Positions 43,420 through 53,928 of a DNA stretch of 64,000 bases are shown piece by piece (position 1 is the first letter of the stretch; each line of letters begins with the position of its first letter). The stretch lies in contig JBAOKB010000185.1 of NCBI GenBank assembly GCA_037044905.1, positions 124,001-188,000 on the forward strand, read 5' to 3'. A program made the translations under genes and the position numbers. The notes below the pieces were generated by a model, which searched no databases, was not told where the DNA came from, and saw only the letters and a program-made list of their open reading frames with translations. This DNA is from Hortaea werneckii (Eukaryota > Ascomycota > Dothideomycetes > Mycosphaerellales > Teratosphaeriaceae).

Positions 43420-44187
43420 TCAGAACAGCCAATCTTCCTCGCGAGGGATGAAAGTCTGCCGAATGGTCACAAGCTCCGCACCTTTCAGGACGAGGAAGAA
43501 GTCTCTCCGCCCCTTCCTCAACCTTACTTCCTGATAACCGCCACCGCCTTCGACAGGCCTGTGAATCTGTTGCATCACGTCATCTCTCATCTCGTCATCG
43601 AATCCTAATTCTTCAAGCTGCTGCATCAAATGAGCCTGGGGCGTCGTCGCCACACGATCCAACGGGACGATAGCAAAGTACGACGAGAGCTTCGGCAGCG
43701 CCTCATCCTCACTAATCTCGCAAAACATCCTCAAGCTCAACCCGAGGGTCTGCAGGCCCATCACGAGATCTTTCAAGTACCAACCCCGATCGACCAGCCA
43801 CGGTCCCGCGGGTCTCAACACCAAGACTTCACCGTTTCGTCGTCGGCTGTCGAGGAACCGCTGCGTTGCTTCTTCGCCATGGAGAGTCGCGTTCAGCATG
43901 TGCAGGTCCCAGATATTCACTTCGTTTAGCAATAGGCAGTTTTCCCGGCCGATAGTCTCCATCCATCGGGCCAGTGGCGTGGCGGGACCGTCATCTAGAT
44001 GCGCATTCAGGCGGACCAGCGAGTAGTACATGCCCAATGTTTCCTTACGCAGTTGACGACAGGTCTTCGTGAGAGCCTGTTGGGTTTGGCCATCTTGCAA
44101 TGTGATTGCGTAGGCGTCGTCAAAGAGGTGTTCGTAAATGGCGTTTCGGAGCTCTGGTGAGAGTCGCAGAAGTGGGGAATTGTCCAT
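43420..44187 (-). CDS. Small F-box-like (2EXR-type) protein
   Basis: Intronless, 255 residues from the ATG at 44187; the longer frame begins with TTG. It starts MDNSPLLRLSPELRNAIYEH, the typical F-box-like opening of a large Dothideomycete family (LL-x-L-P/S-x-E-L-R-x-x-I-Y-x-x-L). TCRQLRKETLGMYYSL follows, the second conserved element of that family, in which a new protein contacts or resembles an F-box plus a short helical repeat. The remaining residues have no recognised domain. These proteins are numerous and fast evolving, and their partners are unknown. It is divergent from the thioesterase gene. Confidence 0.68.
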   Translation of the reverse strand: MDNSPLLRLSPELRNAIYEHLFDDAYAITLQDGQTQQALTKTCRQLRKETLGMYYSLVRLNAHLDDGPATPLARWMETIGRENCLLLNEVNIWDLHMLNATLHGEEATQRFLDSRRRNGEVLVLRPAGPWLVDRGWYLKDLVMGLQTLGLSLRMFCEISEDEALPKLSSYFAIVPLDRVATTPQAHLMQQLEELGFDDEMRDDVMQQIHRPVEGGGGYQEVRLRKGRRDFFLVLKGAELVTIRQTFIPREEDWLF

Positions 44188-44452
44188 TTTGATGGGACCT
44201 GAGGGAATATGCAACCGGACGACACTACAGATAACGAAAGACGGTAATTTTCAAGTCAGCGGGATGATGGATTATCAACGGTTTACTGTATGCAAGATGG
44301 AGTTGACGTTCGTGGGGTAATCATGAGCGATAAGCAGCAACTAACGGTCATGGTTGTTGCTCGAAGCGGCGGCCCACTCGCGCCGAGGTGAAGTTCAGCG
44401 GCTCGGAACGACAGAGCAGCGCCGCGAGCGTGAACTTGGGAGGCAGAGGAAG

Positions 44453-45556
44453 ATGAAGGCTACTTTTAACCAGCAAGTCACAGGCGGCATCATGAACGCT
44501 GCACGCACTCTTCGCCCTCGTCTGCTCCGACCGCATCTCTCGAGCCGATACCAATATCTTCGCCGGTCCGAATCGACAGCTGCTGGACGAACAACCACTT
44601 CAGCTACTCCTTCATCTCAACCCAGCTTCCTCAAACGCTTTCGATCACCGATACTATGGAGTTCGCTTGCTCTGGCCTTGGGCTTGACGGGCGGCAGTCT
44701 AGTCTCGCATACCCTCGCTCCGCCTCCTATGCCTGAGCCTGGCACGCATGAAGATGGCGTCCTGATGGCCGATCTAAACAGGCAGATTGATGAGGATTTC
44801 AAGGTCAAAGTCCTGAGAGGAAAGTGTCTGGGTGTCGCGAAGCAGCTGAAGGGCGCGGAAGGCGGTTGGGTAGAGATTGTGCCTCCGCCGCCTGAGGATA
44901 CAAGGTTGAGGGCAGATGGCTTGGTGGAAAAGATGCAAGGCGCGAAGGGTTTGGGGGTGGAGAGATTATTCTGGGATCGGGGAGAGCACAAGCTAGTTGC
45001 AGTGATCTGGTTCGGCGGATCCCTGTGCGGATGGCCAGGTGTCACGCACGGAGGTGCCATCGCCACCGCCCTGTCTGACAAGTTGGCGCTTGCTGCTTCC
45101 CTAGCAGAAAACCGGAACAGCCAGACCACGAGCGCGGCTGCCATTCCACAAAGGATGCCCGGCACCGGCAACCACGCGAAGATGTTCGCCCCATCCGATA
45201 AACCAGACGAACCGGCCCAGCTTAACTTAAGCTACGTGAAACCTACGCTGGCGAACGACTTCTACGTTATCCGCGTGCAGCCTTCGATGGATCTGGAGCA
45301 GGATCCGGCGAAGATCGTCCCTAACGAGCCCCGAGGTGGACATGAGTATGAGGCAACGCTGGAGACGCTCGATGCGAGGATATGTGTCAAGGCCAAAGCA
45401 AGGTTTGAGGCTAGCAATGTGCTTCAGAGGACGGGTGAGCGAGTGCAGGAAGCGGCAAAATCTACCTATTCGGAGTTTAGAGAGTGGATGTGGCCTTCGA
45501 GGCAGCGGAACTCGCAGATGATTGAGGCGCCATCGGGAAGAAGCACTCTATTGTAG
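44453..45556 (+). CDS. Hotdog-fold thioesterase superfamily protein, probably mitochondrial
   Basis: Intronless, 367 residues from the ATG at 44453. A second ATG at 44492 starts MNAARTLRPRLLRPHLSSRY, which is a textbook basic mitochondrial presequence, and may be the real start. A hydrophobic helix follows (LWSSLALALGLTGGSLVSHTL). The hotdog domain covers the C-terminal half, with the family motif WPGVTHGGAIATALSDKLALA around residue 205 and LNLSYVKPTLANDFYVIRV further on. The layout matches the fungal UPF0644/PaaI-like group, anchored in mitochondria, with predicted acyl-CoA thioesterase activity. The substrate is unknown. It shares a 265-base promoter region with the 2EXR-type gene. Confidence 0.78.
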   Translation: MKATFNQQVTGGIMNAARTLRPRLLRPHLSSRYQYLRRSESTAAGRTTTSATPSSQPSFLKRFRSPILWSSLALALGLTGGSLVSHTLAPPPMPEPGTHEDGVLMADLNRQIDEDFKVKVLRGKCLGVAKQLKGAEGGWVEIVPPPPEDTRLRADGLVEKMQGAKGLGVERLFWDRGEHKLVAVIWFGGSLCGWPGVTHGGAIATALSDKLALAASLAENRNSQTTSAAAIPQRMPGTGNHAKMFAPSDKPDEPAQLNLSYVKPTLANDFYVIRVQPSMDLEQDPAKIVPNEPRGGHEYEATLETLDARICVKAKARFEASNVLQRTGERVQEAAKSTYSEFREWMWPSRQRNSQMIEAPSGRSTLL

Positions 45557-46532
45557 AGGTCTGCCATCCGATGCCATTGGGTCTGTCACGCCATGAGCCA
45601 AGGTCAAGGCATGTGGATTGGAGCCTCATGTGCTGTTCTCATGGCAAGAGGTTGTGCTGTGCCGCAGCCCCTGAAGCTAGACTAACAGCGAGCTCACCAG
45701 TAGCACACTAGACCTTCTGGCAGCAATGGGACAGGCCAATCAAGGCTGTCGCTTGCTTAGCTGTTTGCACATCTGTGGAAAATACGGTCAAGACACAGTG
45801 GAGGAGTTTTGTGCAGAAAAGACTTGCTCATCAAGCTGCATGCTTGTCTACACATACCGTCAGGGGATGGAGTGTCTGGAAAACCTCACCATCTGATGGA
45901 ATCCAGGAGTGGTCTAGGCAATGAAGTACTTGAAGATGCTTCGCCTTTGTATATTACTACAATGGCTGTGAAAGAGAATTCAATGTATCGGTGGTTGTTA
46001 TGCCAGTGTCTCCCCAATTGCCCAGCGAGATGCGATTCTGGAGATATCATGGCGGTGAGTACAACATCCAGGTCAGACAATGTCGGACGCACAGATTCTC
46101 AACCAATTCAAGCTCCATCTCTATCTTGCACAGATCTCAAGTGCCGTGATGTTTCGCATGCGAAGCGCCCGTGGAAAAAGATGCCGCAGAGATGCGATAT
46201 GGCTCCACCCGCGGACGTCATAGCGCGATCTGAGCACGGGCCCGGCGTCTGCAGCATCTCAAGATCTCCTACTGCTGCGCTGCGCTCTGGCATCACGCGT
46301 CATCTGGGCAAGAATTCGTGCCGGCTGAAGCTGGGAAAAAAGCGATGCGGGACTTCTTCCTTCTGATCCTTTCTCCCCTTCAGTATCGTATACCAGTGGC
46401 CTTGTAGCCTCTGGTTGTCTCTCCGTTGCGCTTGGGCAACTTTACCTTTCGCTGAGTATCGATAAACAGTGTCTCGACATCTACTCCGTAGAGAACTCAC
46501 CCATTGAACTCCGCCATTGACATACAGCCAAC
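45557..46532. other. Intergenic region before the sugar transporter
   Basis: 976 bases between two plus-strand genes. A 185-codon plus frame (45809-46366) has no recognisable composition or domain. Nothing else is supported. Confidence 0.5.
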
Positions 46533-48228
46533 ATGGATTGGCTCAAGAGCTTCTACTATGACAAGAAGGCACAAGTAAGCCTTGCCGTCACCCTCACAGC
46601 CCATTGTTATAGGCGTTTCCAGTCCGCCCCAATGCTCACCATGCTAGGTCGTGCTCTTCTCCTCGACCGCCATTGCCCTGTATGGCTACGACCAGGGCAT
46701 GATGTCGTTGATCAACACTAACTACGACTACCTGACGACCATGGGGATCCGCGAGAACGATCCGCAGGTCGGCGTGATCGTCTCCGTCTACTATCTCGGC
46801 TGTGCCGTGGGCGCCGTCATCTTCAGCTGGCTAGCTGACCAGTACGGGCGAAAGCCGGCGCTGTTTGCGTGTCTTGCCACTGCGAGCGTGGGAAATTTCG
46901 TCATGTTCGTTTCCGGGCTAGGCTACAGCAAAGGTGCCCTGGCCGCCATGTACCTGGGCAGAGTGATTATGGGTCTAGGCGTAGGCGGCGTGGACAGCGT
47001 TGTGCCCGTCTACAGTTCCGAGCTGTCGTCTGATGGTGCCAGGGGTAAAGCGCTCGCGCAAGAATTCCAAAGCAACATCTTCGGTCTCAACATGGCTTTC
47101 GCGATCAATCTCGCCGTGACGGTCACCCTAGGCAAATGGAACCAATGGGCCTGGCGCATCCCCATTGTCGTGATGCAGGTCTACCCCTTCTCTCTCCTCG
47201 CCATCTTTGAAAGCCTGCCCGAGAGCCCGAGATGGTTCATGTTCCACGAGCGGGAAGAAGACGCGAAGAAGAGTCTTGACCTCATTCTCGGCGAGGAGGA
47301 AGCGGAGAAGAAATTCAAGGAGCTCAGTGAGAGTGCGAAGCAGGAAAGTGGCCAGAAAATCGGTTACAAAGACATGCTGATCCCCGGCGGCTCGCAATTC
47401 CATCCTTCCGTCATCACCATTATGGGGCAGATCAACCAGGCGCTCACGGGCTACGGCGCAGTATCTGTGTATGGCCCTCAGGCAAGTCCGAAAGCCAACC
47501 TCTCCCACATCCCTTCCGATAGGAAACTGACAGATTCCCAACCCCAGATCTTCGAACTTCTCGGCTACGGCGTCCGGAAAGCCGAGTACCTGACCCAAGG
47601 CAACTACATCTCCTACTTCATCCTGATGACACTAGCCTGGCTCCTGATCGACGCCCTCGGCCGCCGGACCCTGCTCCTCTTCGGCTCCGGCGCACTCACA
47701 ATCTGCTTCTTCCTGCTCGCGCTGTTCGGAGGCCTATCACGAAACACCTACCGCATCCCGGGCCTCACGAGCGAGGGCGTGGCCATCCCCGGCATCATCA
47801 GCTTGTTCGTCGCCACCGGCGCCTTTGGAATCGGCTGGCTAGCTACCATCTGGCTCATCCCGACTGAGATCTACCCTACCACGGCTAGAGCCCAGGGGAC
47901 GGCTATCAGCGTGATCATCTGGGGATTGGCGAACTTCGCCGTCACGCTTCTGACGCCGATCCTATTCAACAACCTCGACTACTGGATCTTCCTAGTCTTC
48001 GCCGCGACAAATACCGTGGCAGGGGTCTGGACATACTTCTACATCCCGGAAACTGGAGGGCGGACGTTTGAGGAGAATCAAGATTTCTTCAACGCGGCGA
48101 GGGATGAGGGGACTTGGGTTGTTGGGAAAGTCCGGAAGGGCGAGTATAAGTATATGCCTTATCCCAAGCCTGATGGCGAAGATGGCGAGTCGCAGCCACT
48201 TTTGCAGCGTATACGAGAACAGGCTTGA
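46533..48228 (+). CDS. Sugar porter family MFS transporter
   Basis: Three exons: 46533-46574, 46648-47481 and 47548-48228. The first intron is a 73-base GT-AG intron. The second is a 66-base segment with GC-AG ends (47482-47547, donor GCAAGT). It is in frame and free of stops, but its removal joins VSVYGPQ to IFELLGYGVRKAEYL, the uninterrupted family sequence. The spliced protein is 518 residues with 12 membrane helices. The sugar porter signatures are present: YGYDQGMMS in TM1, WLADQYGRKPALF after TM2, VYSSELSSDGARGKA, LPESPRWFM before the central loop, LIDALGRRTLLLF, and IPETGGRTFEE after TM12. Fungal relatives transport hexoses, pentoses, quinate or lactose. The substrate is not readable from sequence. 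A (GA)n tract (48280-48300) lies in its 3' region. Confidence 0.9.
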
Positions 48229-48279
48229 TTTTCCTCCTCTGTCGTTCAAGGTGTCGCTGGACATTGGCACACGGAAGAC

Positions 48280-48300
48280 GAGAGAGAGAGAGAGAGAGAG
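48280..48300. repeat. (GA)n microsatellite
   Basis: 21 bases of alternating G and A in the short convergent intergenic region downstream of the sugar transporter. Confidence 0.9.
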
Positions 48301-48417
48301 TTGGGCAAAGCATTTCTTTCTGAGCTACTACACGCAATACATTACTTTGTCTTGGACCCCCTTTCACAGTCTTTCTTCGCACTTGTCATCAGGTAAATCT
48401 CAGCCACGCCCGGTCAG

Positions 48418-51400
48418 TCATCCGGGCAAATCCTCATCATGCTCATCACCAGTAATTCTCTTCGTTTTAGCCTTCAGAACTTTCAGTGGAGTCTCTGGCT
48501 TACGACTATCCTCGACCTCTTCCCCCTGTCCACGATCCTCAGAACGCTTTCCCGGGCCAAGATACCAATACAGCATCGAAGATCGCCTACTATGTCTCTT
48601 CTGCGCATCGATCAGCTTGTCGAACTGCTTCGGCCCAGAATCCTCATCGTCCGAGTCGCTTTCATGACTGAAGCTTCTGTGCAGATAGATAGTTCTGCTC
48701 TTGTCTGAAGTCGTTGGGGATGTCCCTGAGGCCGACTTCTTGCGACTGGAGCGACTGGAGATGCGCTTGTGTTTGTGGCGCAACGGAGGGGCTGTGATCA
48801 GATTGTTCTTACCTTGAGCCTTTTGTGCTTCCATAATTTTCTTCGTTCGAGTTGGCGAGTCGTTGGAAAGACTGCCGGGTGGACTGAGCGTCTCCTCTTG
48901 TGAACTCCTTCTAAGAGTGTGCGAAGACATCTCCGAGCCGCTTCCTGATAAGTTGCTGGCTTGACTAGGACTCTGCGAATGCGTTTCGGCAAGCGACTGT
49001 GAAGGATAGGGGTGGTTGTTAGCCTGGAACAGGAATTGGAAGGGCTCCTTGTCGCCAGCTTCCCCCTTCGTGCTTGACGTTGAATCGTCGACGAATTCCA
49101 GTGACCCTTCTTTCAACTCGGTCAACAAGCCAGCTTCGCTCTCGGCCAGAGCTTCACGTGCTGCTCTCTTTCTCTTGCCCCCAGCCTTTTTCTTCTTTTT
49201 CTTGACCTTACCAGTGTTACCCATGGCACCTTGGTCACCAGCAATGTGCATATCAGTGCTGATGCCTAGTCCAGCGGGAGCGCCAATAGCGCAAGTAGAC
49301 TGCTGATCCATAGAACCCCCGCTGTGGCCGCTATCACGAGGCCCGTCAGCACCATGAGTGCCCAAAGCTTGTGAAAAGGGCCGGCTATTATGGTCGGTCT
49401 TGAATGTCTCCTTATCGTTGGTCTGCATCTGAGCAATAGGAGCTGGGAATTTGCTTGATGTCACCGGTGACGATCCTTTTGGAGCCGTAAATTTGCCAGC
49501 ATCCTGAATCTTGTCGACTGCCTCGTCTTCTTGTGGCGCTGATAGGGATGCCTGCGCCGGCTGCTTAGAGCCTGGGATTAAACGATTGAAGATCTCGACG
49601 ATGCCGCGGCGCTCATTCAAAGGTCGAGACGGAGAAGTTGACGAGGACGCTGTCTCCATGGCTTCTGCAAGATCAACTTCTCCTGCTGCTTTATCGACTT
49701 CGTTGTCAGCCTTTTCTTCGCTCTTATCGCCGGATTGCTCAGAACCTCTTGCCAACCCAACTTCCGAGGTAAGAATGTCCTCGGTCGGCGTCGTGACCTC
49801 CTTGTCATTCACTTCTGCTGAGGCCGAGAAGTCGCATATCGTTGGCACCACAGATGTCTCTGGCGCCTCGGAATCTGATGCGACTGCACCACTGACAACT
49901 CTACTCGGGGTTTCACCAGTCGTGTCGGAGAACGAACGCAGGTCCGCACTAGTCCCCTTCCTCACCTTTTTGTTAGGCTTCTTTGACTTTCCCTGGGTGC
50001 GTTGCGGCTTTGCAAATACAGACAGTGAAGGCGTCTGCGACGGGCCCTTGGGCTTTTCAGGCTTCTTGACCTTCTGCTCCGATTTCGCACGATCATCAAG
50101 ATGGTCGACAGAGGCCGCAACATCAGCGCCATGGTCGGCAGATTCAGCAGTTGAAGGCTCGTCTTGCTCTTCGGCACCCAAGGCGTCAGAAACATAAGCT
50201 GGAGTTGTAGGTGCTGTTTGAAACGCCGGGGTGAGCGGCGGAACTGTACTACCAGAGGCTGTGCGTTGATCATTTGTCTCTTGCTTGTCGTCATTTGACT
50301 TGAGCTGCAAAGTAGTTGGTTCACTGACCCTCACCCTCGGCAGCTGTGGAACAGGTGCTTTCTTAGGCGTCTTCGCCATCATATCAGTCTGCGCATCCTT
50401 TGGCGATTGAACGTCTTTTGGCGATTGAATGCGAGCAGAAATGGGCGAAGAAGTTGCTGATGCTGTAGCGTCGACTCGCGTGGTCATGTCACCTGAAGGC
50501 TTACTGTCGCATGCATTGCCCTGAGTTTGCTTCTGCTCATTGTCAGATCCATGAGGCGAACCAGTGGCCGTATGGAAGCTATCGTCCACGTTCTCATCAT
50601 CTTGCCCCGCCGTCTTGGATGGGGTGTCGTCCTGCTCGGCATTGGTAGTAATGCTCGCTTGCCTGTTTACTTTGTCGTTCGTCGCGCCTTCTGCTTTCTG
50701 CGTTGCCTTCGTCGGCCCACGAAAGGACTGCTCTGCGACATTCTTGACGCTCTCATCGAGCTCTCCCACCCCGTCAGCGGGCTGTTGAATGGTTGGCATT
50801 ACGACTCTGGGAAAACCTCCATCCTTGGCCACCTCCGGACTAAAAGCAGGCTCGCTCTTCGTCTGCGAGTCATCACGGGAGGCGGTGCTCACCTTGTCAT
50901 CAACGCTAGCTGGCTCCAGAGCTTCAGAGAGACTTATGTCAGAGGTGGTCGCTGGATCACGAACGATTGTGACGTTGGATTTGTCGCTCATTGCTTCATC
51001 AGCAGCTCTTCCGTCAACGCCGGCGTTCGCACAGTCCATATCAGTACTCTCTGACCTGAACACAGGGCTAGAGATTCTAGTCGCTGATTCTGCATGCCCG
51101 CTGAAACTACTCTGCAGCGCCTCGACACGCAAGTCCCCACCGGATGCAGCAGCAGTCACTGCTTTCTTGTTCTTGTTCTTCTTCTTTTTACCGGCTCTGG
51201 GTGTTGAGGCGCCGGACGGAGTCGGGGTCGTGTCCTCGGATTTGGTCTTGGCCGCGTCCAGGCCGCTAGCGATTGAATTCTTGTTATCGTTGGCATGTAT
51301 ACTCTGGCTTCCCGCGTTCAACTCTCCCAGTGACGAAGAGGCCGAAGTTTTGTGAGCATGTGGAGGCGCGCCGTAACCCTCACGGGATCCTGCAAATGTT

Positions 51401-53928
51401 CTATGCCAACCTCGTGGCCCCGTCGCACCAAGTCCAGGGTAGTTCATATGAGTAACATCCCAATACTCCTTAGGAACTTCGATTTTCACAGTGTAGTTGC
51501 CAAAAGACATGCTGCCGCTCAATTTCAAAGCCTCTCTTGCTTGTGCCGAGGTCTCAAAGATGACATAGACACATGAATGCTGGGGACGCGAACTGGTATT
51601 GTAGGTCTTGCTCGTTATGCGCGCCGCAATGTGTGGGTTTTCTGTCTTGATGCGCCGCTCCGAGTCGAATTCCGAAGCAGCGCTATGCTTGATGCCCGTG
51701 ACGGACGTGAAGAGGTTTTGGATCTCGTGGTCTTCAACTGAAGTCTCGATACCGAAAAGGATGAGCTTGTTCACGTAGGTGAATTCGTCCCCAATGTGGT
51801 TGCGAATCAGCACTTTGCTCTTGTCCCTCAGACGCTCAGCGATTCCCTCATCATGAATGACACCTTTCACCGGCTGGAGCGCAATTCGGTCCTCCTGAGT
51901 AAGCACAGTGCGAGGTGCTGGAGCACCATGATTCCTCATGGGAGTGGTGTGCAGAGCTCTGCCTTCCCAGCCACTACCGATCGGAGGGAAGACATTAGTA
52001 TAGCCATGAGGTTGGTATTGAGGTCCAGGCCCGGACAAAGCCCTCTTCTCGGCATAATGCCTCCTGTTCCAGTCCTCCTGGTTTCTAGGCGGGGCATGAC
52101 CGTATTGCTCGGAGCTCATAACCCTCATCGGAGGAGGAGCAGAGCCTTGGAAAGCGCTTGCCGATAGCGGAGGTAAGTGCTGATTGATACCATTGAAGGC
52201 TTGCTGAGGTTTGACAGCGTCATTGCCGGCCAGTGGCATTTGCTTCTGATCTCCACGCCTCCAATTGGAAGAAGTGATGCTGCCATTCCTATTCCTGTTC
52301 TTCGCAAAAGCGCTCGCTGGTGGATGCGGCATCTCAAACTCTCTGTGTTGCTTTGGCTTGTCCTCATGGGTGAAAGTGCCGTGTCTAGTGAACATCTCTT
52401 TCCCACCGCGACCGCTCTCAGCGCTGAAACTATTGCTTCCTCTGCTACTCCCACCGCGACCATTTTTGTAGCCACCACGAATTTTACCATTGCCACCTCT
52501 GGATGACATGCTCTGCCGTCTATGGCCACCGCGCCCGTCGTTACCTCCGCCATGCTGGTCTTGGTACATAGCAGGGGCTCCTGTCGAGGGGTAAGACATG
52601 TTGACGCTACTCTCACTGGCTCCGCTGAACATCCGCCTATCGTAACGATCGTCGATGTTGGTACGATCGAGTAAGGCGGGCGTGTGATAGTATGAGTTCA
52701 GCTGGGGCGCATTGTGTGGAGCGAACACGCTATGAGGAGGTTGCGCCTGACCGGATTGATAGTAGGGATTCGGCTGCTGAAATGCGTTGTTGTTGAAGTT
52801 TGACATAGGCGGTCCAGGATACCGCTGCACGTGGATGTTCTGAGCGGCATGTTCAATGGCCATGGGATTGAATGAGACACCAGGTGGGCCTTCGGGGGCG
52901 TGCGGCCGAATTGTCTGGCTGTGCACCTGCATTGCCATATTATTTGCCCCTGAGGGTGGTGCTTGGAAGCTGGGACCCGACTGTGGGGGGAAAGAAGGGG
53001 TTTGAAATGGCGGCTGAAGCTGCGGTTGGCCTCTGCCGTTCCAGCGTTGACTGAAGCTGCGCTTCGAGTGGCTATTCCCGCGCTGGCGACTAGGTGGCAC
53101 TTGATTGGCATTCTCGTGCTTTGGCTGTACCGAGGTGGCCGAATGCTGATTAGCTGGAACCGTGAAGTCTGTCATGCGGCTCATGTACGATGGCGCCGTG
53201 CTCGGGAGGCTGAATGTAGGTGTCTGACTCGAATCTTTGATGAGCGAAGCAGGATTCGCAAGTTGAGCCTTGGCCGGCTGAGCGGACATAGGTATCGGCC
53301 TGCTCTTTGGTTCACTCTCCACGTTACCGGCACTTCCAGGACGCGGCATCTTGATGTTGTCGTTGACTTGGACAGCCTCCTGAGCCATGTGCCGCGCCGT
53401 CTCCGGCTTTTCTTCCATCTTCGGCTGAGCAGGCTGTGGCAATCCGTGCCACTGCCTCACTTCATACTGCACGCTCCTCATTACCCACATCAACAATTTC
53501 TCGCCATAATCAGCCTTCTGATCAGCGGAAAAGAAGAAGGCGTTTAGAGTGGTCTCAGATCCGCAAATGCTGCCGACCATCTCGCTGTCCTTCCAGAGCC
53601 CCTCATTCTCCTGCAGCCACTGCTGCGCGGCACCATGGACCCGGAAGTTCAGATTCCACAAAGCAAGTGAATACCAGGCCTGCTTTAGAAACCGGAACTT
53701 CTCCTTCCTAGCACTGCCGAGAAGTTGCTCGGCCTCCTGGATAGTCTTAGCCGAGAAGGTCAGAATCAGGAAGTCTTCTTCCGCTTTCTTTGAGGCGTTC
53801 TGAGGGAATTCCCAGGGAAGGATGGAGCCCCATTTCTTGGGGTCAGAGGCGTAGAGGCGTTTAGTGAACGGCGCGATGTCGTTGAAACGATTGCTGCTGA
53901 CTATCAACGGTGCGCCAGAGGTAGCCAT
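48418..53928 (-). CDS. Large low-complexity RRM protein, 1836 residues
   Basis: One uninterrupted exon of 5.5 kb, starting at the ATG at 53928 (MATSGAPLIVSSNRFNDIAP). Residues 1-170 form a globular N-terminal domain of unknown type (DFLILTFSAKTIQEAEQLLG, then WYSLALWNLNFRVHGAAQQW). Residues about 200-650 are disordered, rich in Q, N, P, S and G, with RGG/RGS runs near 480-540. An RRM-like fold lies at about 718-830 (NKLILFGIETSVEDHEIQNL to CVYVIFETSAQAREALKLSG). The rest is acidic and serine-rich with lysine clusters (KKKNKNKK near 915, KVKKKKKKAGGKRKR near 1576) and an RS-like C-terminus. It is probably an RNA-binding protein with condensate-prone regions. I do not recognise an orthologue with a name. 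Clean reading over this length shows that sequence quality is not uniformly poor. Confidence 0.78.
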   Translation of the reverse strand: MATSGAPLIVSSNRFNDIAPFTKRLYASDPKKWGSILPWEFPQNASKKAEEDFLILTFSAKTIQEAEQLLGSARKEKFRFLKQAWYSLALWNLNFRVHGAAQQWLQENEGLWKDSEMVGSICGSETTLNAFFFSADQKADYGEKLLMWVMRSVQYEVRQWHGLPQPAQPKMEEKPETARHMAQEAVQVNDNIKMPRPGSAGNVESEPKSRPIPMSAQPAKAQLANPASLIKDSSQTPTFSLPSTAPSYMSRMTDFTVPANQHSATSVQPKHENANQVPPSRQRGNSHSKRSFSQRWNGRGQPQLQPPFQTPSFPPQSGPSFQAPPSGANNMAMQVHSQTIRPHAPEGPPGVSFNPMAIEHAAQNIHVQRYPGPPMSNFNNNAFQQPNPYYQSGQAQPPHSVFAPHNAPQLNSYYHTPALLDRTNIDDRYDRRMFSGASESSVNMSYPSTGAPAMYQDQHGGGNDGRGGHRRQSMSSRGGNGKIRGGYKNGRGGSSRGSNSFSAESGRGGKEMFTRHGTFTHEDKPKQHREFEMPHPPASAFAKNRNRNGSITSSNWRRGDQKQMPLAGNDAVKPQQAFNGINQHLPPLSASAFQGSAPPPMRVMSSEQYGHAPPRNQEDWNRRHYAEKRALSGPGPQYQPHGYTNVFPPIGSGWEGRALHTTPMRNHGAPAPRTVLTQEDRIALQPVKGVIHDEGIAERLRDKSKVLIRNHIGDEFTYVNKLILFGIETSVEDHEIQNLFTSVTGIKHSAASEFDSERRIKTENPHIAARITSKTYNTSSRPQHSCVYVIFETSAQAREALKLSGSMSFGNYTVKIEVPKEYWDVTHMNYPGLGATGPRGWHRTFAGSREGYGAPPHAHKTSASSSLGELNAGSQSIHANDNKNSIASGLDAAKTKSEDTTPTPSGASTPRAGKKKKNKNKKAVTAAASGGDLRVEALQSSFSGHAESATRISSPVFRSESTDMDCANAGVDGRAADEAMSDKSNVTIVRDPATTSDISLSEALEPASVDDKVSTASRDDSQTKSEPAFSPEVAKDGGFPRVVMPTIQQPADGVGELDESVKNVAEQSFRGPTKATQKAEGATNDKVNRQASITTNAEQDDTPSKTAGQDDENVDDSFHTATGSPHGSDNEQKQTQGNACDSKPSGDMTTRVDATASATSSPISARIQSPKDVQSPKDAQTDMMAKTPKKAPVPQLPRVRVSEPTTLQLKSNDDKQETNDQRTASGSTVPPLTPAFQTAPTTPAYVSDALGAEEQDEPSTAESADHGADVAASVDHLDDRAKSEQKVKKPEKPKGPSQTPSLSVFAKPQRTQGKSKKPNKKVRKGTSADLRSFSDTTGETPSRVVSGAVASDSEAPETSVVPTICDFSASAEVNDKEVTTPTEDILTSEVGLARGSEQSGDKSEEKADNEVDKAAGEVDLAEAMETASSSTSPSRPLNERRGIVEIFNRLIPGSKQPAQASLSAPQEDEAVDKIQDAGKFTAPKGSSPVTSSKFPAPIAQMQTNDKETFKTDHNSRPFSQALGTHGADGPRDSGHSGGSMDQQSTCAIGAPAGLGISTDMHIAGDQGAMGNTGKVKKKKKKAGGKRKRAAREALAESEAGLLTELKEGSLEFVDDSTSSTKGEAGDKEPFQFLFQANNHPYPSQSLAETHSQSPSQASNLSGSGSEMSSHTLRRSSQEETLSPPGSLSNDSPTRTKKIMEAQKAQGKNNLITAPPLRHKHKRISSRSSRKKSASGTSPTTSDKSRTIYLHRSFSHESDSDDEDSGPKQFDKLIDAQKRHSRRSSMLYWYLGPGKRSEDRGQGEEVEDSRKPETPLKVLKAKTKRITGDEHDEDLPG

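Noticed and set aside
45809..46366. 185-codon plus-strand frame before the sugar transporter
   Set aside because: Composition is random-like, cysteine- and serine-rich, without a domain or splice structure.
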